Shown here: piece after piece, positions 46,009 to 57,932 of the stretch
Position numbering within the stretch: position 1 is the first letter of the stretch
Layout: each line of letters begins with the position of its first letter
NCBI GenBank assembly: GCA_011319805.1
Contig: SJRY01000255.1
Location: 372,001-436,000 of the forward strand
Source: Macrocybe gigantea
Taxonomy: Eukaryota; Basidiomycota; Agaricomycetes; Agaricales; Callistosporiaceae
Direction of reading: 5' to 3'
DNA: 64,000 bases
The notes under the pieces: model-generated
What the model saw: only the letters and a program-made list of their open reading frames with translations
The model's database searches: none
What the model was told of the DNA's origin: nothing
Position numbers and translations under genes: made by a program

Positions 46009-47712
46009 CTAAGCTCTCGTCGCGTTGTTGAAAACCAAGAGATTGATGGTTGATTCGGGGATATCAGTAAGTATGCCAGGCGTTGCGAGCTTAATCAAGG
46101 CCTTCTTCAGCTGCACAGGAGTAAGGGTCTTCGGCTTGTCAGGGATCGGAGCAATGAAATGGGCCATCAGCTCAGGATCTGGTAAGAAAGTTGAAGCCCA
46201 GCGAGGAAGGACGGAGTGAACGAAGTGGTAGACAGGCGATGCAAAGAAAAGGTTGGGAGATTGTAGAGAGATAAGGTTCATCTCGTCGTCGAACTTGGGA
46301 TCGAAAGTGGGAGATGGATAGATGGAGAGAAGGTATGCCAAAAGTCCAGCTGTATGGGGAGAAGCCATGGATGTGCCCGAGAGCGTAGCAATGGCATTTG
46401 CGCCGCCAATGTAGGTCGATAAGATGTTCAATCCTTTTGTCGGAGTATAAGTAAATCATCTGTGTCAAACAAAGAAAGGGTTGGCTGACCTGGAGCAAAG
46501 ACATCGACACAAGTGCCGTGATTCGAAAAGTAAGCACGCTCGTCACCCAATGTGGATGCTCCCACAGTGACAGCCTTCTCAGCTGCGGCAGGGGAGTAAT
46601 TGCAGGCGTCACGGTTGTCGTTACCTGATGACGAGCGGATTCAACAGCTGGCACCTGACGTCCGTTAAGCGAACAACATACCAGCAGCGACAGCAAAATG
46701 AAGCCCTGAATCAACAGCCTTGTTAACAGCGTCATCCAAAGCTCTGGATTTCCCTCCTCCGAGACTCATGTTGGCAACGGAGCCCTTGTGAGAAGTCTTT
46801 CCAGTCGCCTTACGTTCGGCTTCAGCCCTAGCAGCCTTTGCTTTCGCAGTAGAGGCAGCCCAAACAACGCCACCGACGACGTCCGACATGGAACCACTGC
46901 CATTAGAGCCAAGAACCTTGACAGCGATAACATTGGCCTTCTTTGCGACACCGTACTTGCGAGATGCAATAGTTCCCGCACAGTGGGTGCCGTGGCCATT
47001 GCCATCCTCGTCTACATCGTTGAGAGGGATCGTCTTTCCCCAGGAAGCGCGACCCTCAAACTCAACATGGCCGACGTTGATACCGGTGTCAATGACATAG
47101 ACATCGACGCCCTCACCGCCATCGACGTCGTACACGTATTTAGTGAAGGTGCCAAAGCTCAAACGAGGACGATGACTGATTCTCGCCAGTCCCTAAGTTC
47201 CGTCCACGTCAGCCGCCGTACCACGTCACGAGATCAATGACTCAACAAGGTCTACTTACCCATGGAGCCCCCTTCTGGACATCGAGTGCTTGTACAAGCT
47301 GGTCCTGCTCGACGTACTCAACAGCGGGGTGAGAGCGTATTTGTTCTAGAACTTCTCGGGAGAAGCGACCTGCATAGCCCTTAATATGGCCGTCATAGAC
47401 GTGAGTGACGCCAGCAAGGTCGCCGACAAGAGGATTGGCGTAATGAGCCGATTGCACAAAGTTCATGTGGTTTTCCGCGAGGTGAGTCGGTACGTCGGAC
47501 TTGAACATGACAATGTAGGAGTTGTTGAGCGTCCCATGGGGATGCTCAGCAGTGATGAAGGGCGCTAGGCCTAACGACGCCGGTCGTGAGTATGCATTAT
47601 GGGGGTTCGTTGACAACGGCGTAGCTTGAGCTACAGAAAGGACGGAGACAGCTACCAAGGACCACTGGAGAAGGGTAGTCATGGTGGTGAGGTGGAAGGA
47701 TTTAAACGCCAT
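46009..47712 (-). CDS. Secreted subtilisin-like serine protease (S8, proteinase K type)
   Basis: The N-terminal signal peptide is [19 protein letters not shown]. An inhibitor I9 propeptide follows ([42 protein letters not shown]). The catalytic domain has Asp in [12 protein letters not shown], His in [14 protein letters not shown] and Ser in [19 protein letters not shown], plus the oxyanion-hole Asn region [10 protein letters not shown] Lys/Ala-rich insertion ([17 protein letters not shown]) lies between VVWAAS and [10 protein letters not shown]. The C-terminus is extended by about 90 residues after the Ser motif, ending LVFNNATRA. It is likely a secreted or vacuolar broad-specificity protease. 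Its start is 121 bases from the divergent cyclase-like gene. Confidence 0.92.
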
Positions 47713-47833
47713 TCTCGGGCCAGATAACGCGGTAGGTGTTATTGCCTGTTTGGCTCCGGTCGGCTGCGGTGCTCCTCCTTAGCCCCGTCACCGTCGGCCA
47801 CCCCAAAAAATACGTGGACGTGAATCTGTCTTA

Positions 47834-48504
47834 ATGGATCCCAGCACGCTCGTCGACCTCGCCCACACCTCGGAGACAACACTCAAACATATCCGGGAGA
47901 TCCGGGGGTCGAAGTGCGCCCCGTGGCCACCGTTACCAAAGACGGGTGCAGCGTCCATTCGCTTAACTTGGGCTCGCATTCAGGGACCCACGTCGACGCT
48001 CCGTCTCATTTCTTTGAGTCCGGGAAAACAATTGACCAGATTCCACTGTCCTCTTTCATCGGGACGCCTTTGGTGGTGGATCTCACGACTAAATGTTTGC
48101 AAGAGCGCCAGAAGATCCTGTGGGACGATATAAAGTCCTATTCTGAGGAGATGAAAAAGGGCGTTTTCCTGATTCTCTATACAGGGTGGTCCGATCATTG
48201 GGGCACGCCCAAATACTATAATCATCCTTATCTATCCAGCGATGCTGCGGATAAAATCCTAGAACGTGGCATTCGAGTTCTGGGCGTCGACATGCTCAAT
48301 CCCGACGAGACGCCATATCAGGAGGTGGGTGGCTCAGAAGGCTTTGGGGTGCACCTCGCCATACTTGGCGCAGGCGGTATCATCGCGGAGAACTTGACGA
48401 ACTTGAAAAATCTTCGCGATCAAAACAGGATCGCATTCATACCTCTGAAGATTGCAGGCTGCGATGGGTCTCCTGTCAGAGCGTTCGCTTGGAAGGAGAG
48501 TTGA
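47834..48504 (+). CDS. Cyclase / kynurenine-formamidase-like hydrolase (PF04199)
   Basis: The metal-binding signature HSGTHVDAPSHFF lies within VHSLNLGSHSGTHVDAP, the HxGTHxDxPxH hallmark of the cyclase family. FLILYTGWSDHWG and ILERGIRVLGVDMLNPDET are further family blocks, as is VHLAILGAGGIIAENLTNL. The protein ends AFAWKES. Related enzymes are Mn/Zn-dependent amide hydrolases, including bacterial-type kynurenine formamidase and isatin hydrolase; which substrate is used here is unknown. The start MDPSTLVDLAHTSET at 47834 changes frame near 47890, where YPGDPGVEV should follow; one base appears missing. The gene is intronless otherwise, unlike most of its neighbours, and is about 225 residues long. 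Confidence 0.8.
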
Positions 48505-48690
48505 TATCTCTTGAGAACGAGAATGTAGAATAAAAAGATATCCATAAATTCAAATCTATGTCTATACTATACATCATCACAGGCGTAAACTAATTTTCAC
48601 GGAACATTAGATGCATGATGTTCTGGAGTGGTGGCTGATGTCGATCCAAACCTATGAGAAGATCAAGGGGAAAGGACTCATCTCCAGAAA

Positions 48691-51679
48691 CTATCTAGAT
48701 GCAATTCCGGTTTCGACCAGTGACACTGCTTCTGCAACGCTCTCGCGGAATGAATCCGCACCAAGGAGATCGACAATTCCAGCTTTCACGTATACCTCAC
48801 GGACTGCAGGTGACAGGTGTGCAATGAACGAAGGTACGCCACGATTCTGCGTATATTAAATCGATGCCAGTAAATCCTTCGCTGATCCGGTGGCAATAAA
48901 TGAACTGATCGACATGAGACGTACCTTATAATCCTCCAGGAGTTCATAAAAGATGATTGCGGCACTGGGCGTACGATGCCGTTAGCATATCCTGGAGTTC
49001 TTTGAATGGCAGGACGGCCATATGGCCCTTACGAAGCGTCACAGGTCTCCACGTCTGCCATGTGAAACACAAGCACTGATGCTTGTTGTCGTCTCGGCGC
49101 CTCAGATGGATGCGTCCGTTGAACGCCATACAATTCAAGTCGACGCAGCCTCTCTGATGTAAAAAATGTTTAGCACGAGAAACCCATGTGGCCAGAGGCT
49201 GATCTTACTCACCTTTCAACTGGGCTGTGTTAGCTGATGATGGTTGCCGTCAAAATTAGCTTCAACGCAGAACACGCAGGTCTAACGGGGGTTGGGCTGA
49301 CCAAAATCTAGGTTTTCTCGAATCCGAATAATCAATGCCCCAGCCACACTCTCTTCCGCCTCTGGAATCTCATTGATCGGTTTCCAGCGATCGGTCCCCG
49401 GTACCCTTCCCTGGCGACGGTGCGTCAATCGTAGACCAGAAACCTGAAGTTGAACGGAAAAAAACAACATACCAAGATGGTCATGCGTGTTTTGGATGAT
49501 CGGTGAACTACCAGCAGAAGCGATACGATGAGGCTGACAACAACGCCAACTTCTATGTTCCATATAATCGAAAAAACGAACGTTAGGGACATTAGCATGA
49601 GATCAGCCCAAGAACGCATTCTGGCCCGGGAGAACCGATCAGGATATAAATCAGCAATTCCGCGGCGTGACTTGCCTCCAGTAATAGGCAACGTCGCGTG
49701 GCGTATCTGCGAAGAGTGAGAAGACAACTAAACAGATGCTGTATGACAAAAGGCGTTAGAAAACAGCACTGGATCGCTGGCATGCAAACGGACTTACATC
49801 GACGCCAAGACGCATTTTGGAAGGTAGTACAACCACGGCAGCAAAAAGAATGTGGCGAGCAAGACGATACCAGCGCAGATCAGAGATGCCATTTGCGTTC
49901 GACCACCGACGTCGCTGTTGATTCGTGACCTGGATCACACAACGACAGTCAGGGCATAGGAACAAGTTAATCAGTGCCGTACCTCGCTATCGAACCATAG
50001 GCGGGAAGGGTTCCAGGTACGAAAGATGCCGCGAGATTGGCAGCACCGAGTGCCACCAGTTCTCTATTTGGGCTGACAGAGTAGCCAAAACGTGCAGCAT
50101 TCTGTTTTGCAGCAGCGATGCTGTCCAGAAATCCTAAAACCGAGATGAGGCTAAAGACCAAGCGATCTATTATCAACAGCATGGAAGGGTGCCACATGTT
50201 TTCCCGACTTACATCGCTGTGGAGGTCGTCCGCCGCATATACTTCAGATCCGACGCCCGAATAGGTAGTTCGAAGAAGGTGGAACCCGTCGATATTGGGA
50301 CCTTCCCGAGGATACTGACACCCTTGCCTTCCCAGTCGAGCTGGCCGGACAGGACTGTGATGGCAAGTCGAGTCAGCATACCAGATTACTTGAGACGAAG
50401 TTATAAACAAACTTGTAGAAAAGACGACCACTAAGAATACTTCGGGCATTCGATATATCCACCAATGTTGTTTGAACTGGTGCTTGAAGCTGCGAAGGAA
50501 AATTAGAGCCAACAACGAGGTGAGGCTGATCATGGTCGTTTCAGGATGATAGTGTTCGAATAGATTCTCCACTAGAAACTCGATTTTTCCAAAGGTGGTT
50601 TCTGGATTAGCTTCCCGCAGCAGTTCGGTCAACCCGAACATGGATGGAAGCTGCTCGCTGAAGACAAGCTGAAGTCTATTTAGGCGAGGGCAACAATGTT
50701 AAAACTTACACTGTTATGACAAAGGCGACTGCCGTGATGAACCCTCTCAGAAGCGACCGGCTCAACACCACGTCAATGAAGCCAAGCCTCATAATACCAA
50801 GGAGAAAGGAGAACAATCCAACCTATGAAATAGTGTCAGAGTCGTCTCGTACGGTGAAGTTCTGACGGAATTCGTGCATACTTGAAATGTTGTCACAGTT
50901 GCAACCGCGATCCCCAATCTGTCCGATGGATCCGGCTCTTCTCCTTGAAAGTGGTGCCCAACATTTGAGACAGCCTGGCCAATCAAAAGGCTCAAAGCGG
51001 CCTCTGGAGCAACGTTGAGTTGCCGAGAAGTTCCCAGGAAAGCGTATACGATGGCCGGTATAGAAGCGGAGAACTGGAGTCCGGGACGCTGAATAACCGA
51101 GATGCAAACTACAAACACGTAGGCAGACTTACCAGACCCGTTGTGGGAGTCAGTTTGGCAAGAGACATTGCATAACTAACAGACTGCGGAATGAGTATAC
51201 TGGCAACCGTGAGGCCAGCCAGAAAATCGCCACCGAGTCTGTTGGGACAGCTGAGGACCGTAGCTGCTGCGAGAACGAGAAATGTGCTCACAGCGATAAC
51301 GAATAGTCAGGTATCCATCCTAAAGAGGGTATATAATATTTAATTCGCTTGGCGTAGACAGAACTTGCTGGTTGCTTCGCCGAACTTCCTGCATGACGCG
51401 GATTAGAATCGCCCGAACAAACAGACGAAAGGCGGGATGCCATGAATGAGAGTCCCCGCATCTGTCCGTTTGGTTCTAAAGAAAGAGCGCACCTGCTGCC
51501 GCTGAGGAAGATGATCCGTAGGCCGCCCTTCCTTGTTCACTGGCGTCCAACAAGGCCGTCCGCTCTTCATGGTGAGAGCGGGAAAAGGCGTCGATTTCCA
51601 TGACGGAACTGGAAGAGGAGGAAACGCTGCTCAGCGGCTGTCCGTAGTCATCAACGAGTCGTGGAATGGTCGTCGACAT
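48691..51679 (-). CDS. SulP-family sulfate permease with STAS domain
   Basis: MSTTIPRLVDDYGQPLSS at 51679 is a Ser-rich cytosolic N-terminus. The SulP transport domain follows: GGDFLAGLTVASILIPQSVS, YAMSLAKLTPTTGL, LGTSRQLNVAPEAALSLLIG, GLFSFLLGIMRLGFIDVVLS, STAVLGFLDSIAAAKQNAAR and then NLAASFVPGTLPAYGSIAR. The C-terminal STAS domain is seen as SVLVFHMADVETCDASAIQI and IIFYELLEDYKV, ending VETGIASR. The layout fits the fungal YPR003C-like branch, thought to be intracellular or vacuolar, rather than the plasma-membrane SUL1 type. About ten introns interrupt the gene. The transported anion is inferred from family. Confidence 0.88.
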
Positions 51680-51914
51680 GATGCTTTATACTTCGCCCAC
51701 AGGCTGAAGGCTGGGAACATGAGCCATCGGTGCCAATAATTTTCGGCTTGATCATTTTGGGATCCGGGATTTCTAGATTTGGTAAGCCACCATACAGTAA
51801 CGATTACAGCAATGTCTCCTAGTTTCTAGATAGTTTTTTTAAAGTCAAGTCTCTCGTCATATCTACTGCTGGATGTCACCGATGCCAGACAATTACCTCC
51901 AGTATTCAATGCTA

Positions 51915-53268
51915 CTAGTCGTTGTACTCGTAGAAGCCTTTGCCATTTTTCCTGCCATACCACTGGGCGTCGACCATCCTCTCGAGCAGTATGCTGGGTC
52001 TGTACTTTGAGTCGCGCGTGCCCTCATAAAGCGTCTGTTGAATAGCCAGGCAGGTATCGAGGCCGATGCTGTCAGACAGAAAAGATGAAAGGATGCATCA
52101 AGATACACGGCAAGGAACTTACAAGTCGGCTATGACCCGAGAGCAATCAGGAATGAGACGTCAACAAGGAAAGTGGTTTACGCACCAAGTTGCAACGGGC
52201 CCATCGGATGATTCATGCCTAACCTAAGTGTGGTGTCGATGTCCTCGCGAGTAGCGGTGCCCTGAACATATGAGGTTGGCTCGCAGCCTCGAGATATGTA
52301 TTCACGGCGTACCTTCTCCAAACACATGATCGCCTGCAAAAAGGAACATTATAACAGAAGCACAAACGCGACTTGATGACGTACCTCATTGATGAACGGC
52401 ATCAGTAGCGCATTTGACACGAATCCCGGAACATCCTTAGAGGTTGTCACTTCTGTTGCATGCGAATTGCGTCAGTAGATCTGTTTTGCGCTGTCGCCTA
52501 TAACATGGCATGACCTTTTCCACAGGCCACCGCAAAAGCGCGCGCACGATCAAGCGTATCTTGGCTCGTTTGTAGAGCAGAGATGAGTTCCACCAATTTC
52601 TGATCAGATCTCAGCTCGCCTCTCCAATACATCATCAATAAGCATTACCATGACCGGAACAGGATTAAAGAAGTGCAATCCTGGTTGTTCACATCAGCAG
52701 ATTAGCTATGTAATAGCGCAAAACTCGCACCAACAACGCGTCCCGCGCTTTTCTTTCCTTCTTCGCTTGCTGCGCTTACACCGTTTGGAATGGCCGACGC
52801 GGCAATTTTTGTGATGCTAATGGAACTGGTGTTGGTCGCGAGAATAGCCTCAGGCCGAAGCTCTGCAGCGAAGGATGCGAATATGGACTGCTTCAAAGAC
52901 AGGTTCTCTGAAACGGCCTGTCCTCAAGAATCAGCAGTGAAGCATTGCTAAAAAAAAAATGGTTCGTAGAGTCGACGTACCTCAATGACCATGTCCACAT
53001 CTCTGAGACCTTTGATTCCGGCTTCGCCACTCACGACAGATATACGATCCCGCGCTTCTTTAGATTGTTCGCTGGTGATGCGTCCTTTCGACACGTCTTT
53101 TGCCAAGAGCTTATCCACCAACGAAAGACCTTTGGTTACTTGCTCCGACGAACGATCGTGCAAGAGTACGGGCACTTTGGCACGGAGTGCCGAAACAAGC
53201 GCTATGCCGGTTCCCATCTGTCCTGCACCGAGGACACCAAGAGTTCGAATGCCATGAGCTATGGACAT
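51915..53268 (-). CDS. 3-hydroxyacyl-CoA (3-hydroxybutyryl-CoA) dehydrogenase
   Basis: [20 protein letters not shown] at 53268 starts with the NAD-binding Rossmann motif GxGxMG. Next are [33 protein letters not shown] and the catalytic-His block [17 protein letters not shown], then the C-terminal domain with [37 protein letters not shown] and [14 protein letters not shown]. This oxidises 3-hydroxyacyl-CoA to 3-ketoacyl-CoA in beta-oxidation or short-chain acyl metabolism. There is no obvious mitochondrial presequence and no C-terminal SKL, so the compartment is unclear. At least six introns are present. All catalytic residues appear to be in place. Confidence 0.92.
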
Positions 53269-53495
53269 TTCACCTAGTTGGGCGGTTAACAGAGACGAAA
53301 TGAAGAGACTCTCCGAATAAAATCCGCGATACGAGGGCCACCCCGAAACTTGGCACTCCTGCTCCGAATCCGGTGGTAGGAAACATGTGAAAATAGACGC
53401 TATTATTTGCCTTTGTTGTGCTTCACTACATACATTCGCAAGAACTCTACCAACACATCACCAGTGACTGTCTAAAGTGGAAGAAAATCCTTCGC

Positions 53496-54052
53496 TCAGA
53501 GATTGAGGTTGATGGGGTTGCAGCCGATGGCAAGAAGTCCACCCTAACCAGGTAAAAATCAGAAGGCACTACTTGATCCTCTGGAATTTTACTTACGAAG
53601 GAATTGTTCGTGCAGCAAGCAGGCTGGGCAGTGCTGCAGTAAATTAATCGTTCAGTATTAAATGCGCCCTCTCAAGCGATTGAGGGAGCATCCTACCAGG
53701 AGTTACCTCCGATGCCGAGGATGTTGATAGGGCTGCAGGACACTATATCGGACCGGACGGTCATTTATGGCGTCATGACGGACAACGGAATGCACCTACA
53801 ACCGACGAGAGCGCTGATGGGCGGGAGGGCAATGCCCAACAATCCGGCCAATTGAGTCACGGTCGTAGTGCTCGACTTCCAGGCAGAGGTTAGTTCATTT
53901 ACGGAGCATCTCCACTGGTAGGCAAAGTGGCTTACAGACTGGATCGAGTTGCAGCACAACAGATCGCCGGTATTGCATTGGCTAGTCTGTCGCGGAATCG
54001 CGCTGGCAGCCGCAAGGAGGGGCAGAGCTAAGACAGACAGAGAGAGCTTCAT
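53496..54052 (-). CDS. Class I hydrophobin, copy 1
   Basis: Signal peptide MKLSLSVLALPLLAAASAIP is followed by the eight-cysteine hydrophobin pattern: SQCNTGDLLCCNSIQS, then after an intron TTTVTQLAGLLGIALPPISA, VGCSPINILGIGGNSC, TAQPACCTNNSF and GGLLAIGCNPINLNL. The fifth cysteine codon spans a splice junction. Class I hydrophobins self-assemble into rodlets at air-water interfaces on aerial hyphae and fruiting bodies. Four introns interrupt about 110 codons. A TATAAAA element lies 71-77 bases upstream of the start. The protein is nearly identical at its N-terminus to the second copy 2.3 kb away on the same strand. Confidence 0.95.
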
Positions 54053-54122
54053 GGTTGGTTGCAGATAGTTGGTTGAACAGTAAGATTTATTCGACTGGAT
54101 TGCTCACGCACTTTGCAGGTTC

Positions 54123-54129
54123 TTTTATA
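54123..54129 (-). promoter_or_regulatory. TATA box of hydrophobin copy 1
   Basis: TATAAAA on the minus strand ends 71 bases upstream of the ATG. The same element at the same distance precedes hydrophobin copy 2. Confidence 0.6.
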
Positions 54130-55798
54130 TGTTAACTGGTACCGTTTTTGGACTGTCCTGGGATGGCACGAGGCATAGAGGGTCGAATTGGCATGAGGAA
54201 CATGTTCTGCGGTTGTCCCTCAAATATGACAGGAACATTCTCCGGCCTGTGAGTTTCGACTGACAACATTCCATCTCTGTCTTCGCTATCTTCGTCCTAA
54301 CGGCGATTGAATTCTTTTTCCAACAGATTCTGCCCTTCTTACCGGATCATACCGTCTCTGCGACATTACGCATCAGTCTGTCCGACAAGAAATAGCAGCA
54401 CCTTTGGTTTATTATGCTTTGAATCGATTGCGGTGATTCCATCACGTACATTCTGACCTGCCGATTTATATTTTCCGTCTCGCTACTGCTGCCCTGGAAC
54501 GCAAAACCGCGACTTTGAGAATGGTCAATAGGCGTGTTTCATTCTTCCAGGCCTTTGGTCCCCTTTGCTATTCACTCGGGGGAAACTGCGGCTCTAGTCG
54601 CACTGGAGCAGGGCCGCTATGCAGAAATACCCCTCACAGCCAGGGCAGGAACAATGCAATTTCCAACCGACGGACTTAGAGTGCGTCGATCGTAGTACGC
54701 CGCACAGTACACCCCGTTACGCACGTTAAGTATCGACCGAGAGCTCAGTCGGTGGCACCTTACCATAAAGGCCGATCGCAAGGACATGGCAGTTCTGTGT
54801 TCCTCTTATTCTTCCATCTTTCTATGATCTTCTTGGAGCAAAACAATGCAAAGCATCAGGGCTACGTTTCTACTGCTTCATATGTGTCTTTACCTGCTCA
54901 CCCAGGGGATTTCCTCATGCCCACGGCTGTAACTGCGAAGCGATGTTCTGCTTCGTCCTCGGACATATTAAATGCGATCTATGAATGGCAGGTTGAATAA
55001 CATTGCCGATTTTTGATTTATTCTCCTTCTACCTGCAACTAATCCGCCGATGTCTGCAGGAACTTTGTTTTTTGTCGTCTTTCACGACGTTTCCTGCTGA
55101 TATGTCTGACAAGCGACGATATCATTCCGTGAACTGCTCTGTCCTAACTTTCATTGTGATTCTAGCATATAGTTATCCACCCGCGCATTCACTTTTATTC
55201 CGTCAATTGCCGTCCTAAAAACATTTCGTCTATGCTTCAGCTTACTAATTGAAACGAGTTTAGCCGAGGTACTCAGTGCGCCTGAAAGCAATACATTCGC
55301 CAAACGCAATGGTCAGACGTCGACTCCAAAAGGGCAAGAGATGTTGCTGTCGTGCCTGGACGCCAGGGCGAGGTATTTTTGTCGTTGACCTAGCTCCGCA
55401 TCGCGAACGGTTCGGGCTGCCATCATTTGAGGTGACCTTCCTAATGAGCAAGAGCATAGGGTTCTCCTTGGGTGTATCAGGCTGTGGGCCTTGCGCAACC
55501 GGCGCCTATTTATGTCCCGTTCTCTTGCTCGCGGAAGGTGAGCCAGCGAAACTAAGTATCAGCACCATTTCTGAATTCGACCTTCGTGCAGAACATGGAA
55601 TCTCAGAATTAGCGGTTGGGACAGTGACGGCGCGCAACATTCATGCCCAGGCAATGAATCTCATTCCTTGCATTCAAGAGACCTCATTCCAGTTCAGTAT
55701 AACATATATTCATTCACGGTCAGACGTGTCTACAAAGCTGCGTTGAAACTCCGGCTGCAGACCACAGCCAACGCACATACACAGAATTCCCCTATCGC
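54130..55798. other. intergenic between tandem hydrophobins
   Basis: About 1.7 kb with no supported gene. The motif GGACTTAGAGTGC occurs near 54672 and again near 57106 upstream of the second hydrophobin. This hints that the duplicated unit included distal promoter sequence. Confidence 0.45.
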
Positions 55799-56352
55799 TT
55801 AGAGGTTGAGGTTGATAGGGTTGCAGCCTAGAGCGAGAAGGCCGCCCTGAGGGAAGACAATTAATCCCTCAAAAAAAAAGAGCTACTGCTGCAAGGATAC
55901 TCACGAATTGATTGTTAGTGCAGCAGACGGGTTGAGAAGTGCTGTACGTGTCATTGAATTCAACAGGTTCTGACGTCTGATATTCCGATTAATTGCCTAC
56001 CAGGAGTTTCCGCCAATGCCGAGGATATTGAGGGGACTGCAAGACACTAAAGAGACGTCCGTTCACGAATTGTTCTGCTCCTGAGGACTGGTGGTACATA
56101 CAACCAACAAGGGCAGTTATAGGGTCCAGGGCAATGCCCAGCAATCCCGCCAACTGGGTGACTGCAGTGGTGTCGGACTGCGAGAAGCTGACATGAAGTA
56201 TTCATCGTACACGATACTTATGGTGGAACACTCACGGACTGCACTTGATTGCAGCACAAAGTGCTACCAGTATTGCACTGGCTAGTCTGGCGAGGAATAG
56301 CGCTAGCGGCAGCAAGAAGAGGAAGAGCCAGGACAGAGAGAGAAAGCTTCAT
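55799..56352 (-). CDS. Class I hydrophobin, copy 2
   Basis: MKLSLSVLALPLLAAASAIP is identical to copy 1 over the signal peptide. The mature part reads SQCNTGSTLCCNQVQS, then TTAVTQLAGLLGIALDPITA, VGCSPLNILGIGGNS, TSQPVCCTNNQF and GGLLALGCNPINLNL, so all eight cysteines can be placed. Exon-intron structure matches copy 1. Differences concentrate in the loop after the first cysteines (STLCCNQVQ against DLLCCNSIQ) and at ALDP against ALPP, which could alter rodlet surface properties. The stop is TAA at 55799. Adjacent same-strand placement and the shared TATA spacing indicate a recent tandem duplication. Confidence 0.95.
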
Positions 56353-56420
56353 GATTGTTTGTGAGTAGTTGAACTGTGGTGTCGTGTTCGACTGAGCGAG
56401 AAGGCGCGCTGCAGGTCGTC

Positions 56421-56427
56421 TTTTATA
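56421..56427 (-). promoter_or_regulatory. TATA box of hydrophobin copy 2
   Basis: TATAAAA on the minus strand ends about 69 bases upstream of the ATG, in the same position as in copy 1. Confidence 0.6.
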
Positions 56428-57932
56428 CTGGTGGGCCATTCAAAAAGTTCCCCATGGCGTTAGCCCTCTTGTGGGTTGCGACTGTACGGAACAATCGCTC
56501 TGCCTTCTTTTGGGTGGTACCAAGTAATATCGACTATCAAAATGTTGAGCAAACTCAATGACTGATTCCGTCTAAATTCCTCATATCCATGAATGGTATT
56601 ATTGAATTCCGCTAGGGCAATTCCTATTCACCATCCAACCTGGGTTCCTATCTGCGACATGATCCATGCTTGTGTCATAGCGGCCATGTAGCTATTGGCA
56701 TGCAACAAGAGTCCCGCCGAAAAACGTCAGTTCGCATTCAGCAACACGATCCTCACTGTGTTCTGTCTGCGTTCAGCTCCATCGTCAACGTCACAGAAAC
56801 TTTTTTTCAGGTCGGTGCTTATGAATGTCCATGCTGAGAGTTCTCTCGAGTACCGTCATCATCATTTTACGGTCCTCTATCCATTTGTTCCTCTTTTGGA
56901 AATTTGGTAACAGAACTCAGAAATCCCACAACCGAATTTCATCTACGTTCAATACGTTCACCACCGTCATAACAGTACGTAACGTTTTCATAGTGGATGA
57001 TCCGTTTCCGGTCCATTGGAGCTGAAGAGCGGCAATAGATTTGGTCCCTGTACAGCTGTCCAATTGTCACGACAAATCAAAATCAAAATCAATTCTAGCG
57101 AGGGACTTAGAGTGCTTCGAGGCACCTGCGCTAACGCCCCTGCCTCCTAGTCAGTCGCTTCGGACTATCAAATTACATGTCGAAGGAAAAAGGATCATTG
57201 GCGGCGACATTGACATGCGGAACAACAGCATTCAGGGTAAGTTATAGACTCCGATGCACTTCCAGAGCGCAGTGTGGAGCCAATCTGACGCTCCTATGAA
57301 TGTCTTGATTCTGGACCCCCATCGTTAACTCAGATGACAGTAGAAGTAGTGTTGCCACTGATGAAAACCTATGCTCGTGCCTCTCGATAAAAGCCTATAT
57401 CGGAGTCTGCATCAAATCCCCTGGAGTGGGGTAAGTAACATTTAATATGACTTCCGGTGTTCGGTATCATGTGTCTCATGTTCTGAAGTATTGTATTCTC
57501 TACAGGGTCCTGGCGATGCTGTGCCATGCTTCTTGAACAGATGACAACTAGGCAGGCCGTGCACAAAATCTTATAGGCGAAGTACATGCAATCCCTGCTG
57601 TGGAGTGGCTTCACTTGCCCGTTATCCATGTGCCTATGTCGTGGGTCGCTTCTGGACAATGCAGCCATCAACACTGACCCATGATCTTGGCCCTCCAGGC
57701 CCCACGAACTCGGAGATACAAAGTTCCTTGTCGAATGCCTCCATTCTATTCAACTTAGGTTAACTCCGAGAAGCCTTGGAACCCTGTAGCAACACCTCGG
57801 CACCAGGACCAGATCATCTATCCTGGGGCCGACCTTTGGAACAATGGGTTACTTGGTATGGATTCTACACTTTACTAACGTGCATAGAAAACAGTTTTGG
57901 GGCACTTAGATAGAGCTAGGGAGGCACTAACT
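56428..57932. other. intergenic, hydrophobin copy 2 upstream region
   Basis: About 1.5 kb without a supported gene. The AT-rich stretch 56820-57100 contains short noise frames only. Confidence 0.4.

Noticed and set aside
55276..55746. 156-codon plus-strand frame between the hydrophobins
   Set aside because: No family resemblance, mixed composition, no start context. It falls in the promoter side of the flanking duplication.
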